DNA from: Candidatus Ruthenibacterium merdigallinarum
Lineage (GTDB): Bacteria; Bacillota; Clostridia; Oscillospirales; Ruminococcaceae
Length of the DNA stretch: 45,556 bases
Assembly (NCBI GenBank): GCA_019113785.1
Contig: DXGT01000115.1
Coordinates: forward strand, 1 to 45,556
Reading direction: 5' to 3'
In this document: piece after piece, positions 38,044-45,556 of the stretch
How positions within the stretch are numbered: the first letter of the stretch is position 1
Layout: each line of letters starts with the position of its first letter
Position numbers and translations under genes: made by a program
The notes under the pieces: model-generated
What the model was told of the DNA's origin: nothing
The model's database searches: none
The model's input: the letters and a program-made list of their open reading frames with translations, nothing else

Positions 38044-40179
38044 TCAGCGGATGTCGTTGATGGCGCCGACCACGATCAGCTCTTCCTCCGGATCGCGGTC
38101 CATGATGTCCATCTCCATCAGCAGGATGTTCTGCTCCAGCTCGACGGCGGCGTAGTCGCAGACACGCGGGCCGACGCAGATGAAGTAGTCAGGACGCAGG
38201 ACGGAGTCGGTCTTGAAGGTCGCCAGCTCCTGCCACATGCGGGAGACGACGTCCTTGTAGTCCTTCGCCTTGCAGCGCTCCACGGCAGCGTGCGAGCACT
38301 GCACCTTGATGAAGCCCTTGCGGTCGACCACACGGATGGGGTGCTTGCCGTCGCGGTCGCCGGTGAAGACGTAGAACTTGTCGGTCTTCTCGGCCAGGTG
38401 CACGTTGGACACCTTCGGGCCGAAGTCGTCGGCGGCCAGCTGCTGGGCCTCCTCGTCGGTGCACTCGCCCAGCAGGTCGGTCGTCTTGACCTCGGTGGAA
38501 CCCGTGGCGATGGCCGTGATCTTGCTGGTCTGGGCGTCGATCTCGATATGGACCTCGACGGTGTCGGGCGCAGCGCCGGAGCTGATGGCCGCGTCGACAG
38601 CCTCTTTCTTGATGTCGGCGATGTCCTTCTGGGTGGGGTTGGGCACGATACGCTCGACAACGTCGCGCACCATGGCCAGCGCCACGCCGATGGAGGAAAT
38701 GACCTCGGCGTTCTCGGGGATGGAGTACGGAACTTCCATCTTGTTGGCGCAGTAGCAGATCAGCGCAGCAGCGCCGCCGCCGCAGCCGACCAGCTTGATC
38801 TGGTCGTGCTCGAGCTCGTACTTCTCAGCCAGGTCGTTGATGCACTTGTTGACCTTCTCGAAGGACTTATCCATGATCTTGGTCGCCAGCTCTTCCACCG
38901 TGATGTGCAGGCGGTCGGCGACGGGCTGCATGGCCTTGCGGGCGGCGTTGGCGTTGCCGTGCGCGAAGTACTGCGGCTCCACCAGGCCCAGCACGTTGGC
39001 CGCGCAGGTGTTGGTGATGGTGATGCGCTTGCCGCTCTTCAGGCGGATGACGACATAGTCGGCGGGGTCGCCGGGCTTCGGGCTGACCAGCTCGATCTGC
39101 GGATCGACGATCTCCTCCTCCGGCGTAAAGACGGCGTACTCGCAGCCGGCGATGTGCGCGGAACGCGGGCCGACGTCGACGACGTCGCTGTTGTTGATAC
39201 GGACCATGGAACCGCCGGCGGTGCCGAGGATGCGCACGTCCAGAGAGTTGATGTAAGTGGGGTGGCCGCCGATGATGGCGTAGTCAACGCCGGGACGGCC
39301 GTTCTTGATGACGCCGATGTTCGTGGTGGTGCCGCCGACCTCGAAGTAGATGGCGTTCGAGGCGCGCAGATACATCAGCGAGCCCATGACGGAGGCCGCG
39401 GGGCCGGACATGGCGGTCAGGATGGGACGCTTGCGCATCTCGCTGATCTCCATAACGCCGCCGTCGCCGCGCATGATCATCAGGGGCACCGTGACGCCCG
39501 CGGCGCGCACGGAGCTCTCGGTGGCGTTGGCGGTGGCCATCATCTTGGGCAGGATGGCCGCGTTGATGGCCGCGGTGCGGGTGCGGCGGGTCAGGCCGTA
39601 CAGCTTGGTGATGTCGGAGGCCATCGTGACGGGGATGCCCTTCTTCTCGGCGCGGTCGTGGATCATGGCCTCTTCCGTGCCGCTGTCGACGCCGAACGCC
39701 ATGGAGGCGACGACGACTTCCGCGCCCTTGCCCTTCAGGCTTTCGATGGCGGCGTCGATGCTCTGGTCACTGAGGGCCTTTTTCTTGATGAACTCGTTGT
39801 GCACGGTGATCTTGCGGCCGACCTTCTCGTCCAGGATGATGTCCTTCAGGTTCAGCTGCGGTTTGGCCAGCCAGCCCTCGAGGCCGCCGCCGGCCACGCC
39901 GATGACGCCGACCTGCGCCACGTCGCCCTCGATGAAGGCGTTGGTGGCCTGCGTGGTGGAGTGCGCCACGAACACGACGTCTTCGGGGGCGATATTGTTC
40001 TCGCGCAGGCAGTTCTCAAAGCACTGCACAACGCCGGCCGCAACGCCCTGCTCGTGATCGTGGGTGGTTTTCACCTCGTTTTTGCCGATGATCTCGTGGG
40101 TCAGGTTGTCGATGGCGACGGCCTTGGTGTGGGTGCCGCCAACGTCAATGCCCATACGGACTTTTCTGTGCTCCGCCAT
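38044..40179 (-). CDS. Hydantoinase/oxoprolinase A-type (HyuA-like) ATPase
   Basis: 711 aa from ATG 40179 (MAEHRKVRMGIDVGG), with GGAGGAG 6 nt upstream. The ASKHA-fold N-terminal domain has the phosphate-1 motif GIDVGGTHTKAVAID (about 10-24), FVAHSTTQATNAFIEGDVAQ (about 80-100) and DQSIDAAIES; the central Hydantoinase_A domain includes GGTTTNIGVIKNG and GTAGGSMVRI. Family members use ATP to open lactam or cyclic-imide rings (5-oxoproline, hydantoins) or to carboxylate ketones. The usual HyuB partner is not encoded nearby, which makes ring-opening of a hydantoin uncertain. It is downstream of, but 264 bp from, the permease and GntR genes. Confidence 0.85.
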   Translation of the reverse strand: MAEHRKVRMGIDVGGTHTKAVAIDNLTHEIIGKNEVKTTHDHEQGVAAGVVQCFENCLRENNIAPEDVVFVAHSTTQATNAFIEGDVAQVGVIGVAGGGLEGWLAKPQLNLKDIILDEKVGRKITVHNEFIKKKALSDQSIDAAIESLKGKGAEVVVASMAFGVDSGTEEAMIHDRAEKKGIPVTMASDITKLYGLTRRTRTAAINAAILPKMMATANATESSVRAAGVTVPLMIMRGDGGVMEISEMRKRPILTAMSGPAASVMGSLMYLRASNAIYFEVGGTTTNIGVIKNGRPGVDYAIIGGHPTYINSLDVRILGTAGGSMVRINNSDVVDVGPRSAHIAGCEYAVFTPEEEIVDPQIELVSPKPGDPADYVVIRLKSGKRITITNTCAANVLGLVEPQYFAHGNANAARKAMQPVADRLHITVEELATKIMDKSFEKVNKCINDLAEKYELEHDQIKLVGCGGGAAALICYCANKMEVPYSIPENAEVISSIGVALAMVRDVVERIVPNPTQKDIADIKKEAVDAAISSGAAPDTVEVHIEIDAQTSKITAIATGSTEVKTTDLLGECTDEEAQQLAADDFGPKVSNVHLAEKTDKFYVFTGDRDGKHPIRVVDRKGFIKVQCSHAAVERCKAKDYKDVVSRMWQELATFKTDSVLRPDYFICVGPRVCDYAAVELEQNILLMEMDIMDRDPEEELIVVGAINDIR

Positions 40180-40297
40180 GAATTTCTCCTCCAGTTTCTT
40201 CATTTTTGGGAACCCCGGCAGCCTCTTCGCCGCAAAAACAGCGAATACGGCCCCTATGAATATCCCCCTGCGTATTTACACCCCTCATTGTATATAA

Positions 40298-40313
40298 AAA
40301 TTGTGAACAATTT
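40298..40313. promoter_or_regulatory. 16-bp palindromic operator candidate for the hydantoinase gene
   Basis: AAATTGT GA ACAATTT, perfect 7-bp arms with a 2-bp centre, overlapping the likely promoter. Its size suits a GntR/FCD dimer, and two GntR regulators are encoded close by. Confidence 0.5.
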
Positions 40314-40358
40314 ATGAAGATTTGTAAAAAACGCCGGGGTTTCTTCCGTTTTTCTCAC

Positions 40359-40392
40359 AAAGCGCCGCTGCCGCAAGCGGCAGCGGCGCTTT
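40359..40392. terminator. Hairpin between permease and hydantoinase genes
   Basis: A 16-bp stem AAAGCGCCGCTGCCGC (40359-40374) / GCGGCAGCGGCGCTTT (40377-40392). T runs are short on both strands, so it is a partial terminator after the permease gene or an mRNA-stabilising stem. Confidence 0.55.
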
Positions 40393-40443
40393 TGTCCGCG
40401 CAAGCCGATGAAAGTTACAAGCCGATTTCCGTTATCGGAGCGC

Positions 40444-41835
40444 TCAGATGAACCATTCCGCACCCAAACCGCTCATCGTGAACATCGTCAGGACGTACAG
40501 GACGGCGGAGATGATGTACGTGGTGGGGATGGACATCTTCAGATAGTCCTTCGATTCGACCTTCGTGTACGCAAGGCCCCAGGCCACCCAGCTCTGCGTG
40601 ATGCACGAGCCGATGTTACCGGTGATGGTGGGGATGGCGAACACGCAGTACAGGAACGGCACCGAGAAGCTGGCCACGTTGCTGAGCACGCCCAGCGTGG
40701 CGGCGCCGCAGCCGACCAGCGTCAGCGGGCCGCGGAACAGGCCCAGGCACGCCAGCACCGCGAACGCGATGCACACGACGAGCTCGGTGCGGGGCATCAC
40801 GGAGCCGAGGATGGCCTTGAAGTACGGGGAGGCCAGGTTCGCCACCTGGTTGAACATGGGCAGCGTCAGCAGGAAGCCGACCAGCGGCGCGGTGTCCACG
40901 ACGCCGTCGTAGTACAGCTTGTTGACCAGCTGGCAGCTGGCCACGAAGCCGCCCTTCATCTTGCCGCACAGGAACAGCGCCAGGAAACCGGCGATGACAA
41001 AGCCGCCGATGACGGAGAAGTCCAGCGCGATCTTCAGCACGACGGGCACAATGGGCAGCACCAGCGTGTAGAAGGGCGCGTCCTTGACGGCGGCCTCAGC
41101 GGGCTGCGGCGTCTGCGCGGCCCAGGCGTGGCTGGTTTTCGCGCGCTTGAGGAAGAACGCGGCCAGCAGCGTGGTGAGCACCAGCGCGATGATCAGCGCC
41201 CACAGGCCCCAGCGCATGGTGTACCAGCCCAGCGTGAAGTCCGGCATTTCCTCGGTGGTGATGAAGAACGCGCGGTACTGCGCGAAGTTCACCGGATTGA
41301 GGTAGATGCCGGCCGCAACCGACTCCATGAACGTGAACAGCGCGATGGGCTTGGGGATGCCCAGGCTCATCAGGATGGGCAGCACGATAACGCCGATGGC
41401 GATGACGGGGCCCGCGCCGGTCATGGCGGTGAAAATAACGGACGTGACGATGTTCAAAAGCGCCATCGTGATGACCGGGCGGTCGCCGCCCAGCTCGACC
41501 GTTTTGCGGATGAGCGTGGCCGCGATGCCCGTCTCCATCAGCACGCGGCCGAACCAGGCGCCCCAGCACACGTTGACGAGCGTGGTGCCCCAGCCCTCCG
41601 GCGCGGACTGATAGATGCCGTTGAGCGTGGCGATCAGCCCGTCAAACCCGTCGAACTGCAAAACGGCGTTGTCCGCGATAAACGCGTCGCTGGCGCCCAG
41701 CGTGCCCAACAGCGGCAGCACCGTCCAGATGATGGTGATGACAAGGAAGCCGATCATCAGGTTGTGTCCCTTGATACAGTAGTATGCAAGGCCGAAGAAT
41801 GTGAGAAGAAGCAGTACACCAATTACATATTCCAC
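40444..41835 (-). CDS. Ion-transporter-superfamily permease (organic anion or gluconate-type)
   Basis: 463 aa from GTG 41835, with AGGAGG 7 nt upstream. It has about 11-12 membrane spans in two repeats. Recognisable segments: LVNVCWGAWFGRVLMETGIAATLIRKTVELGG and VIFTAMTGAGPVIAIGVIVLPILMSLG in the first half (the GAGP loop), and GPLTLVGCGAATLGVLSN in the second. This resembles GntP/CitMHS/DASS-type carriers. Exact family and substrate are not certain; co-transcription with gntR (30-bp gap) and proximity to the hydantoinase gene suggest a carboxylate or cyclic amide substrate of the catabolic locus. Confidence 0.75.
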   Translation of the reverse strand: MEYVIGVLLLLTFFGLAYYCIKGHNLMIGFLVITIIWTVLPLLGTLGASDAFIADNAVLQFDGFDGLIATLNGIYQSAPEGWGTTLVNVCWGAWFGRVLMETGIAATLIRKTVELGGDRPVITMALLNIVTSVIFTAMTGAGPVIAIGVIVLPILMSLGIPKPIALFTFMESVAAGIYLNPVNFAQYRAFFITTEEMPDFTLGWYTMRWGLWALIIALVLTTLLAAFFLKRAKTSHAWAAQTPQPAEAAVKDAPFYTLVLPIVPVVLKIALDFSVIGGFVIAGFLALFLCGKMKGGFVASCQLVNKLYYDGVVDTAPLVGFLLTLPMFNQVANLASPYFKAILGSVMPRTELVVCIAFAVLACLGLFRGPLTLVGCGAATLGVLSNVASFSVPFLYCVFAIPTITGNIGSCITQSWVAWGLAYTKVESKDYLKMSIPTTYIISAVLYVLTMFTMSGLGAEWFI

Positions 41836-41865
41836 AGCAAAACCTCCTCAAAGTCAAAATCATTT

Positions 41866-42618
41866 TTATGCGCGGAAATCGGTGACGGTTTGGGGGCGCA
41901 GGTCCTCCTGCGCAAAGTAAGAGGGGAACAGATCCCGCAGGCGCTGCAAATCGCGCTCGAATTCGCCAAGGCTCTCGTGCACAAGGCGGCGGGCCGCGTC
42001 CTGGTCGTGGGCGGCCAGCGCGTCGAACAGCATCCGCTGGCCCACAAGATGGTACTCAAGGCCCATGCGCAGCGCGGGCGACTGGCGGTAATAGAACGTC
42101 TGCATGCGCAGGTACTGCACGCGTATGGCGTCCGGCAGCAAAAAGCGGTAGGCGTTCCACACGGCCGCGCGCCCGCAAAAGCGGTAGATGCGCGCGTTGT
42201 ACGCCAGCTCGCAGCGCAGGAACGCCAGCGTGTCGTTCTTTTCAAAAAAAGCCTGCTGGCGGCGCAGCAGCTCGCGCAGCGCCTTTTCCAGCGCGCCGTC
42301 GCAGCGCGCCGCCGCCGTGCCGACCACGGCCGTCTCCAGCACGCGGCGCATAAACAGCAGCTGGCGCACGCGGTCCGCCGAAATGCGGGACACCGCGCTG
42401 CCGCGCTGCGGGAACACCTCCACAAGCCCCTCGTCCGACAGGCGCGCCAGCGCGTCGCGCACGGGCGTGCGGCTGACGCCGAAGCGCTGCGCCAGCGCAT
42501 TTTCGCTCAAAGGCTCGCCGGGCTTGTAATCCGCCCCGAGGATCGCATCCCGCAGCCGGCGGTACAAATCCGCCCGCGCGGGGCTTCCCTGCCTGGCCGC
42601 TCTTTCCCCCTGCCTCAT
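41866..42618 (-). CDS. GntR-family regulator (FCD/FadR subfamily), copy 1
   Basis: 250 aa. The N-terminal winged helix: LYRRLRDAILGADYKPGEPLSENALAQRFGVSRTPVRDALARLSDEGLVEVFPQRGSAVS (about 17-76), the standard GntR signature with SRTPVRDAL as recognition helix. The C-terminal all-helical FCD domain (about 85-230) carries putative metal/ligand residues (ELAYNARIYRFCGR, GLEYHLVGQRMLFDALAAHD). It likely senses the pathway substrate and represses the permease gene, which follows 30 bp downstream. It is divergent from the second GntR gene across a 243-bp region containing an operator-like repeat. Confidence 0.93.
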   Translation of the reverse strand: MRQGERAARQGSPARADLYRRLRDAILGADYKPGEPLSENALAQRFGVSRTPVRDALARLSDEGLVEVFPQRGSAVSRISADRVRQLLFMRRVLETAVVGTAAARCDGALEKALRELLRRQQAFFEKNDTLAFLRCELAYNARIYRFCGRAAVWNAYRFLLPDAIRVQYLRMQTFYYRQSPALRMGLEYHLVGQRMLFDALAAHDQDAARRLVHESLGEFERDLQRLRDLFPSYFAQEDLRPQTVTDFRA

Positions 42619-42687
42619 CAGCTTTGTCCTTCCTCCCTGGCCCGCACCGGCGCGCCTTGCGCGGCGCCGGGTACTGGCCGTGTTCTA

Positions 42688-42716
42688 AAAATATCATATT
42701 TTATTCACAAAATCAA
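42688..42716 (-). promoter_or_regulatory. Promoter of gntR copy 1 and the permease
   Basis: Minus-strand TTGATT (42711-42716), 17-bp spacer, TATTTT (42688-42693). The -35 lies inside the left arm of the large inverted repeat. Confidence 0.6.
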
Positions 42717-42745
42717 TAGCGTTTCCTGCGAAACTTATTGATTTT
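42709..42745. promoter_or_regulatory. Operator-like inverted repeat in the gntR intergenic region
   Basis: AAAATCAATA (42709-42718) / TATTGATTTT (42736-42745), a perfect 10-bp inverted repeat with a 17-bp spacer that itself holds GTTTC-CTGC-GAAAC. A further TTGATT occurs at 42767. It overlaps the -35 of the minus-strand promoter, so a repressor bound here would block gntR-permease transcription. Confidence 0.6.
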
Positions 42746-42766
42746 ATCTAAAATCACATTTGCATA

Positions 42767-42795
42767 TTGATTCTTTTTGGGATAGATGCTAACAT
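42767..42795 (+). promoter_or_regulatory. Promoter of gntR copy 2
   Basis: TTGATT (42767-42772), 17-bp spacer, TAACAT (42790-42795), about 60 nt before the GTG start. Confidence 0.55.
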
Positions 42796-42861
42796 ACAAG
42801 TATGCAGTAAATCTGCGCGCCGCGCGCTGTGCGGCGCAGCCCAAAGAGAGGAGACCACGCC

Positions 42862-43617
42862 GTGAACGAGCCGTGGAGCGAGCGCCGGCCCGCCGCGCAG
42901 GACGCGCGGGAGTACGCGTACGAGGCGATCAAACAGAATATCCTCAGCATGTCCCTTGTCCCCGGCGACCAGCTCAGCGAAGCGGCGATGGCCGAGCGGC
43001 TGAACGTCAGCCGCACGCCCGTGCACGATGCCTTTGCGCGGCTTGTGCAGGAGGGCCTTGTGTACGCGCTGCCCCAGCGCGGCACCATCGTGGCCCCGCT
43101 GAGCGCCGAGCGCATCGAGCAGGGCGCGTTCATGCAGCTGCACCTGGGCCGCGCCGTGGCCGACCGGCTGGACCGCGCCGGCCTGCCCGAGGAGCTGATG
43201 TTCTTTTTGGAGAGCAGCGTGAACCGGCAGTTCTACACGCTGGGCAGCGGCCGCTATGGCGCGCTGGACGAGATGGACGCGCAGTTCCACGCCGCTTTGT
43301 ACGCCGCGTGCGGGCTGCCGCTGGTGTGGCGCTCGCTTTCGGTGGCGTGCGCCGACATCACGCGCATGATGGCCGTCACGCTGGACCCGGACGCCTGGCA
43401 CGACCTTGTGTACGAGCACTCGGAGCTGGTGGGCGCGCTGCGCCGGCGCGACGACGAGGCGGCCGGCGCCATCCTGGAGCGGCATTTCGGCCACACGCTG
43501 GACTGGCTTGTCGCCGCCCGGATGCGCTTTCCCTCCTACTTCTCGCTGCCGGAGGGCATCCCCGCGCCGCCGGACGAAAAAAGCCTTGCGGCGGACGGCG
43601 CCGATCTATTAGAATAA
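42862..43617 (+). CDS. GntR-family regulator (FCD/FadR subfamily), copy 2
   Basis: 251 aa from GTG 42862, with GAGAGGAG 8 nt upstream. The winged helix is EYAYEAIKQNILSMSLVPGDQLSEAAMAERLNVSRTPVHDAFARLVQEGLVYALPQRGTIVAPL; SRTPVHDAF matches the GntR recognition helix. The FCD domain follows (DEMDAQFHAALYAACGLP, EHSELVGALRRRDDEAAGAILERHFGHTL), with the Asp/His pattern of metal-binding FCD proteins. It is a paralogue of copy 1 on the opposite strand and precedes the ketopantoate-reductase-like and cyclase genes, so each arm of the locus has its own regulator at its head. Confidence 0.93.
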   Translation: MNEPWSERRPAAQDAREYAYEAIKQNILSMSLVPGDQLSEAAMAERLNVSRTPVHDAFARLVQEGLVYALPQRGTIVAPLSAERIEQGAFMQLHLGRAVADRLDRAGLPEELMFFLESSVNRQFYTLGSGRYGALDEMDAQFHAALYAACGLPLVWRSLSVACADITRMMAVTLDPDAWHDLVYEHSELVGALRRRDDEAAGAILERHFGHTLDWLVAARMRFPSYFSLPEGIPAPPDEKSLAADGADLLE

Positions 43618-43766
43618 AGAGGGACGCGCGCTTTTGCGCGCCTTTCGCGCGGGCGCGGCTTTGACCGCGCAGCCCGACGCGGCGCGCCTCTTTCCTGCGC
43701 GCGTCCTTACTTTTAATAGTCAGCATCTGTAAAAATCAGAGAAATCATCAGAAAGGTGGACACGCA

Positions 43767-44687
43767 ATGAAGATCACAGTCATCGGCGCGGGCGCGATGG
43801 GCTCGCTGATCGGCGGGTACCTGTCGCGCGCGAACGAGGTCACGCTCATCGACACCACGCAGGACAAAGTGGACGCCATCAACGCGCACGGCCTTGTCAT
43901 CCAGGAGACGGACGGCAGCGAGACGCACGTCGCCCCGCGCGCGGCCGTCTCCAGCGAGGGCCTTGCGCAGCAGGACCTTGTGATCCTGTTCGTCAAATCG
44001 CTGTTTTCGCGCGCGGCGCTCGATGCCAACCGGGCGCTGTTCGGGCCGGACACCTTCGTGCTGACGCTGCAAAACGGCGCGGGCCACGACGAGATCCTGC
44101 GCGAGTTCGTTTCGCCCGAGCGCATCGTCATCGGCACCACCCAGCACAACGCGGCCTTCCTTGCGCCGGGGCGCGTGCGCCACGGCGGCAGCGGCGTCAC
44201 GTGCATCGGCGGCGTGTGCGGCAACGACGGCCTGCAGGCCGTCGCGGACGCCTTTGCGGCCGGCGGCCTCGCGTGCGAAGTGTCGGACAACGTGCAGAAG
44301 CTGATCTGGCACAAGCTGTTCACGAACGTGTCCGTCAGCGCGCTGACGGGCGTATTGCAGATGAAAATGGGCTACATGCTGGACGACGCGCACGGCTGGT
44401 GGCTGTGCGAGCGGCTCATTCGCGAGGCGGTGGCCGTGGCCAACGGCGACGGCATGGGCTTTGACGCCGAGGAAATCGTGGACGAGATCCGCCGGCTGCT
44501 GGTGACCTCGCACGAGGGCTACACCTCCATTTACGCCGATCTGCGCGACGGGCGGCGCACCGAGGTGGACACCATCAGCGGCGCGGTCGTCAGCGCTTCG
44601 CACCGCAACGGCGTGCCCGCGCCCAGCCACGAGTTCATCGTCCATCTGGTGCACGCCATGGAGGGCCGCGCCGCCTACGAGGGCTGA
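43767..44687 (+). CDS. Ketopantoate-reductase-family (2-dehydropantoate 2-reductase-like) oxidoreductase
   Basis: 306 aa. The N-terminal Rossmann motif is GAGAMGSLIGGYL (8-20), followed by an acidic LIDTTQDKVD end of strand 2 and NGAGHDEIL in the NAD(P)-binding loop. The C-terminal ApbA_C domain has the catalytic-region helix KLIWHKLFTNVSVSALTGVL (active-site Lys) and a late TEVDTISGAVV segment, which matches the ketopantoate reductase signature. Biosynthetic PanE is possible, but there are no other pantothenate genes, and the context with GntR and cyclase genes points to reduction of some other 2-keto acid. AAAGGTGG lies upstream of the ATG. Confidence 0.85.
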   Translation: MKITVIGAGAMGSLIGGYLSRANEVTLIDTTQDKVDAINAHGLVIQETDGSETHVAPRAAVSSEGLAQQDLVILFVKSLFSRAALDANRALFGPDTFVLTLQNGAGHDEILREFVSPERIVIGTTQHNAAFLAPGRVRHGGSGVTCIGGVCGNDGLQAVADAFAAGGLACEVSDNVQKLIWHKLFTNVSVSALTGVLQMKMGYMLDDAHGWWLCERLIREAVAVANGDGMGFDAEEIVDEIRRLLVTSHEGYTSIYADLRDGRRTEVDTISGAVVSASHRNGVPAPSHEFIVHLVHAMEGRAAYEG

Positions 44688-44756
44688 CGGACGTATGTCT
44701 GCGGGCCGGCCGGCCCGCCTGTCATAGATTCACAACATCGAAAGGAGAAAACCCCT

Positions 44757-45446
44757 ATGAACCCTGTTTACGAGCTGAACGGCCTGCGCGTCGTCGACCT
44801 GACCAAGCAGCTGGACCCGTCCACTGAGACGCGCCGCTGCCATCTGTACCGCTTCAACACGGGCGGCCCCATCCCCGACTTCCACACCATCATGGACCTG
44901 ACCAGCCATCTGGGCACCCACGCCGAGTGCCCGTACCACCACGACGACAACTGGCCCAGCGTCGCCGAGCTGCCCCTCACCACGTTCGTGGGCCGCGGCA
45001 TCTACGTCAGCTTCGACTTCAAAGAGCCCAACACCTACATCACGAAGGCCGATCTGGACCGTGCCTGCGGCGGCTGGATGAAGGAGGGCGACGTCGTCAT
45101 CATCGACAGCCCCTACAAGCTGACGCCGTTCACGCCCGACACCAACACCGAAAAGGACAAACGCCTGTTCGTCAACGGCGAGACCGCCGAGTGGTTCCGC
45201 GACCACAAGGCCAAGGCCGTGGGCTTCGGCGACGGCGTGTCCATCGAGAACTGCAACGAGGACGTCAAGCCCTTCCATGACATCCTGCTGGCCGAGAACA
45301 TCATCTTCCTGGAGGTTCTCAAAAACCTGGACCAGCTGCAAAAGCGCGTGTTCTTCATGAGCTACGCGCCGCTGCCCATCCTGGGGCTCGATTCCTGCCC
45401 GGTGCGCGCGTACGCCATCGAGGGCCTGAGCGAGTTCTCGGAGTAA
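44757..45446 (+). CDS. Cyclase-family hydrolase (kynurenine formamidase-like)
   Basis: 229 aa from ATG 44757, with GAAAGGAG 8-9 nt upstream. The metal-binding motif of the cyclase/KynB/isatin hydrolase family (HxGTHxDxPxH) appears as HLGTHAECPYHH (about 52-63), with Glu at the usual Asp position. More typical segments follow: GDVVIIDSPY and KAVGFGDGVSIEN. Family members hydrolyse amide or cyclic amide bonds with Zn or Mn. With the ketopantoate-reductase-like enzyme and the HyuA-like ATPase it suggests stepwise opening and reduction of a cyclic amide or keto-amide compound. That pathway is inferred, not known. Confidence 0.85.
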   Translation: MNPVYELNGLRVVDLTKQLDPSTETRRCHLYRFNTGGPIPDFHTIMDLTSHLGTHAECPYHHDDNWPSVAELPLTTFVGRGIYVSFDFKEPNTYITKADLDRACGGWMKEGDVVIIDSPYKLTPFTPDTNTEKDKRLFVNGETAEWFRDHKAKAVGFGDGVSIENCNEDVKPFHDILLAENIIFLEVLKNLDQLQKRVFFMSYAPLPILGLDSCPVRAYAIEGLSEFSE

Positions 45447-45457
45447 GCCGCTCGCCG

Positions 45458-45500
45458 TGCCGCCTGCGCAATTGTGCGCAGGCGGCATATTTCCTTTGAC
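45458..45500 (+). terminator. Terminator after the cyclase gene
   Basis: A perfect 13-bp stem TGCCGCCTGCGCA (45458-45470) / TGCGCAGGCGGCA (45475-45487), loop ATTG, followed by TATTTCCTTT. Confidence 0.75.
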
Positions 45501-45524
45501 AAATGCCCCTTAAAAGGCTATAAT
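45496..45524 (+). promoter_or_regulatory. Strong promoter reading out of the window
   Basis: TTGACA (45496-45501), 17-bp spacer, TATAAT (45519-45524): both hexamers perfect. The gene it drives begins beyond base 45556. Confidence 0.85.
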
Positions 45525-45556
45525 GAAAAAAGAATCTCACCATTTTATCTGTTTTT

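Larger units (their letters stand above)
40180..40443. other. Intergenic region upstream of the hydantoinase gene
   Basis: 264 bp without a gene. It holds a 16-bp perfect palindrome AAATTGT-GA-ACAATTT (40298-40313), in an AT-rich stretch where the hydantoinase promoter must lie, and the stem at 40359-40392. I found no convincing -35/-10 pair; TACAAT (minus strand, 40287-40292) is a possible -10. Confidence 0.5.

Noticed and set aside
37897-40317. 806-aa plus-strand ORF
   Set aside because: Mirror frame of the hydantoinase gene; Asp/Val/Gly-rich, with no motif and no ribosome site.
1-45556. CRISPR arrays, insertion sequences, prophage or integrase genes
   Set aside because: No regularly spaced direct repeats, no transposase, integrase or phage structural motifs in any frame examined.

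Overview
This is a gene-dense, very GC-rich window. Shine-Dalgarno sites are AGGAGG-like, promoters are AT-rich TTGACA/TATAAT type, and the tRNA gene encodes its own CCA. With a multi-subunit electron-bifurcating [FeFe] hydrogenase, an ECF transporter S component, LytTR and OmpR signalling pairs and many intrinsic terminators, it points to an anaerobic high-GC member of class Clostridia, probably a gut Oscillospiraceae-like organism. That placement is an inference from gene content, not from a marker gene. I see no insertion sequences, prophage genes or CRISPR array.

Layout. (1) 1-6985: a catalytic HydABC/HndABCD-type hydrogenase operon on the minus strand, cut by the left edge. It is divergent from a plus-strand operon with a group-D-like (putatively sensory) [FeFe] hydrogenase, two DRTGG-domain proteins, an RsbW-like ATPase and a PHP phosphoesterase. 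(2) 7093-10687: two overlapping dynamin-like GTPases. (3) 10873-13508: a LytTR response regulator and a GHKL sensor kinase, convergent and overlapping at their 3' ends. (4) 13689-15568: a long structured leader with a terminator, then an ECF S component and a uridine-kinase-like protein. (5) 15667-16825: tRNA-Asn(GUU) and a PfkB-family sugar kinase. (6) 16922-20068: a triple-PepSY lipoprotein and an OmpR/HisKA pair; matching 11-bp-spaced repeats lie upstream of both units. (7) 20190-22790: a DHHW protein and an MBOAT acyltransferase, likely for acylating an exported polymer. (8) 22900-26645: DUF47, PiT phosphate transporter, TrkA and TrkH, apparently one operon, preceded by a 240-nt leader with a small ORF and attenuator-like folding. 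(9) 27119-29430: an NCS2 purine permease and a YwaF-family membrane protein. (10) 29560-36265: a beta-CASP-like MBL protein missing two metal ligands; then the operon polyphosphate kinase, VWA/solute-binding lipoprotein, XpaC-like protein, solute-binding-like protein. (11) 36459-37910: a candidate structured RNA with a terminator before a 67-aa membrane protein, and a minus-strand HExxH protein. (12) 38044-45446: a catabolic-looking locus with a hydantoinase/oxoprolinase A-type ATPase, an ion-transporter-superfamily permease, two divergent GntR/FCD regulators, a ketopantoate-reductase-like enzyme and a cyclase-family hydrolase. A consensus promoter leaves the right edge.

Themes. The first 7 kb pairs a catalytic hydrogenase with a sensor-like one and ATPase/kinase-like parts, which suggests redox- or H2-responsive control. 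Phosphate handling recurs (PiT/DUF47, PPK). Five transcription units carry a terminator-like hairpin between promoter and start codon (ECF, trkH, NCS2, ppk, the small membrane gene), so transcription attenuation seems widely used here. The best candidates for undescribed biology are the trkH leader with its uORF, the folded RNA at 36495-36654, and the ECF-kinase leader with two ACGAA-loop hairpins.
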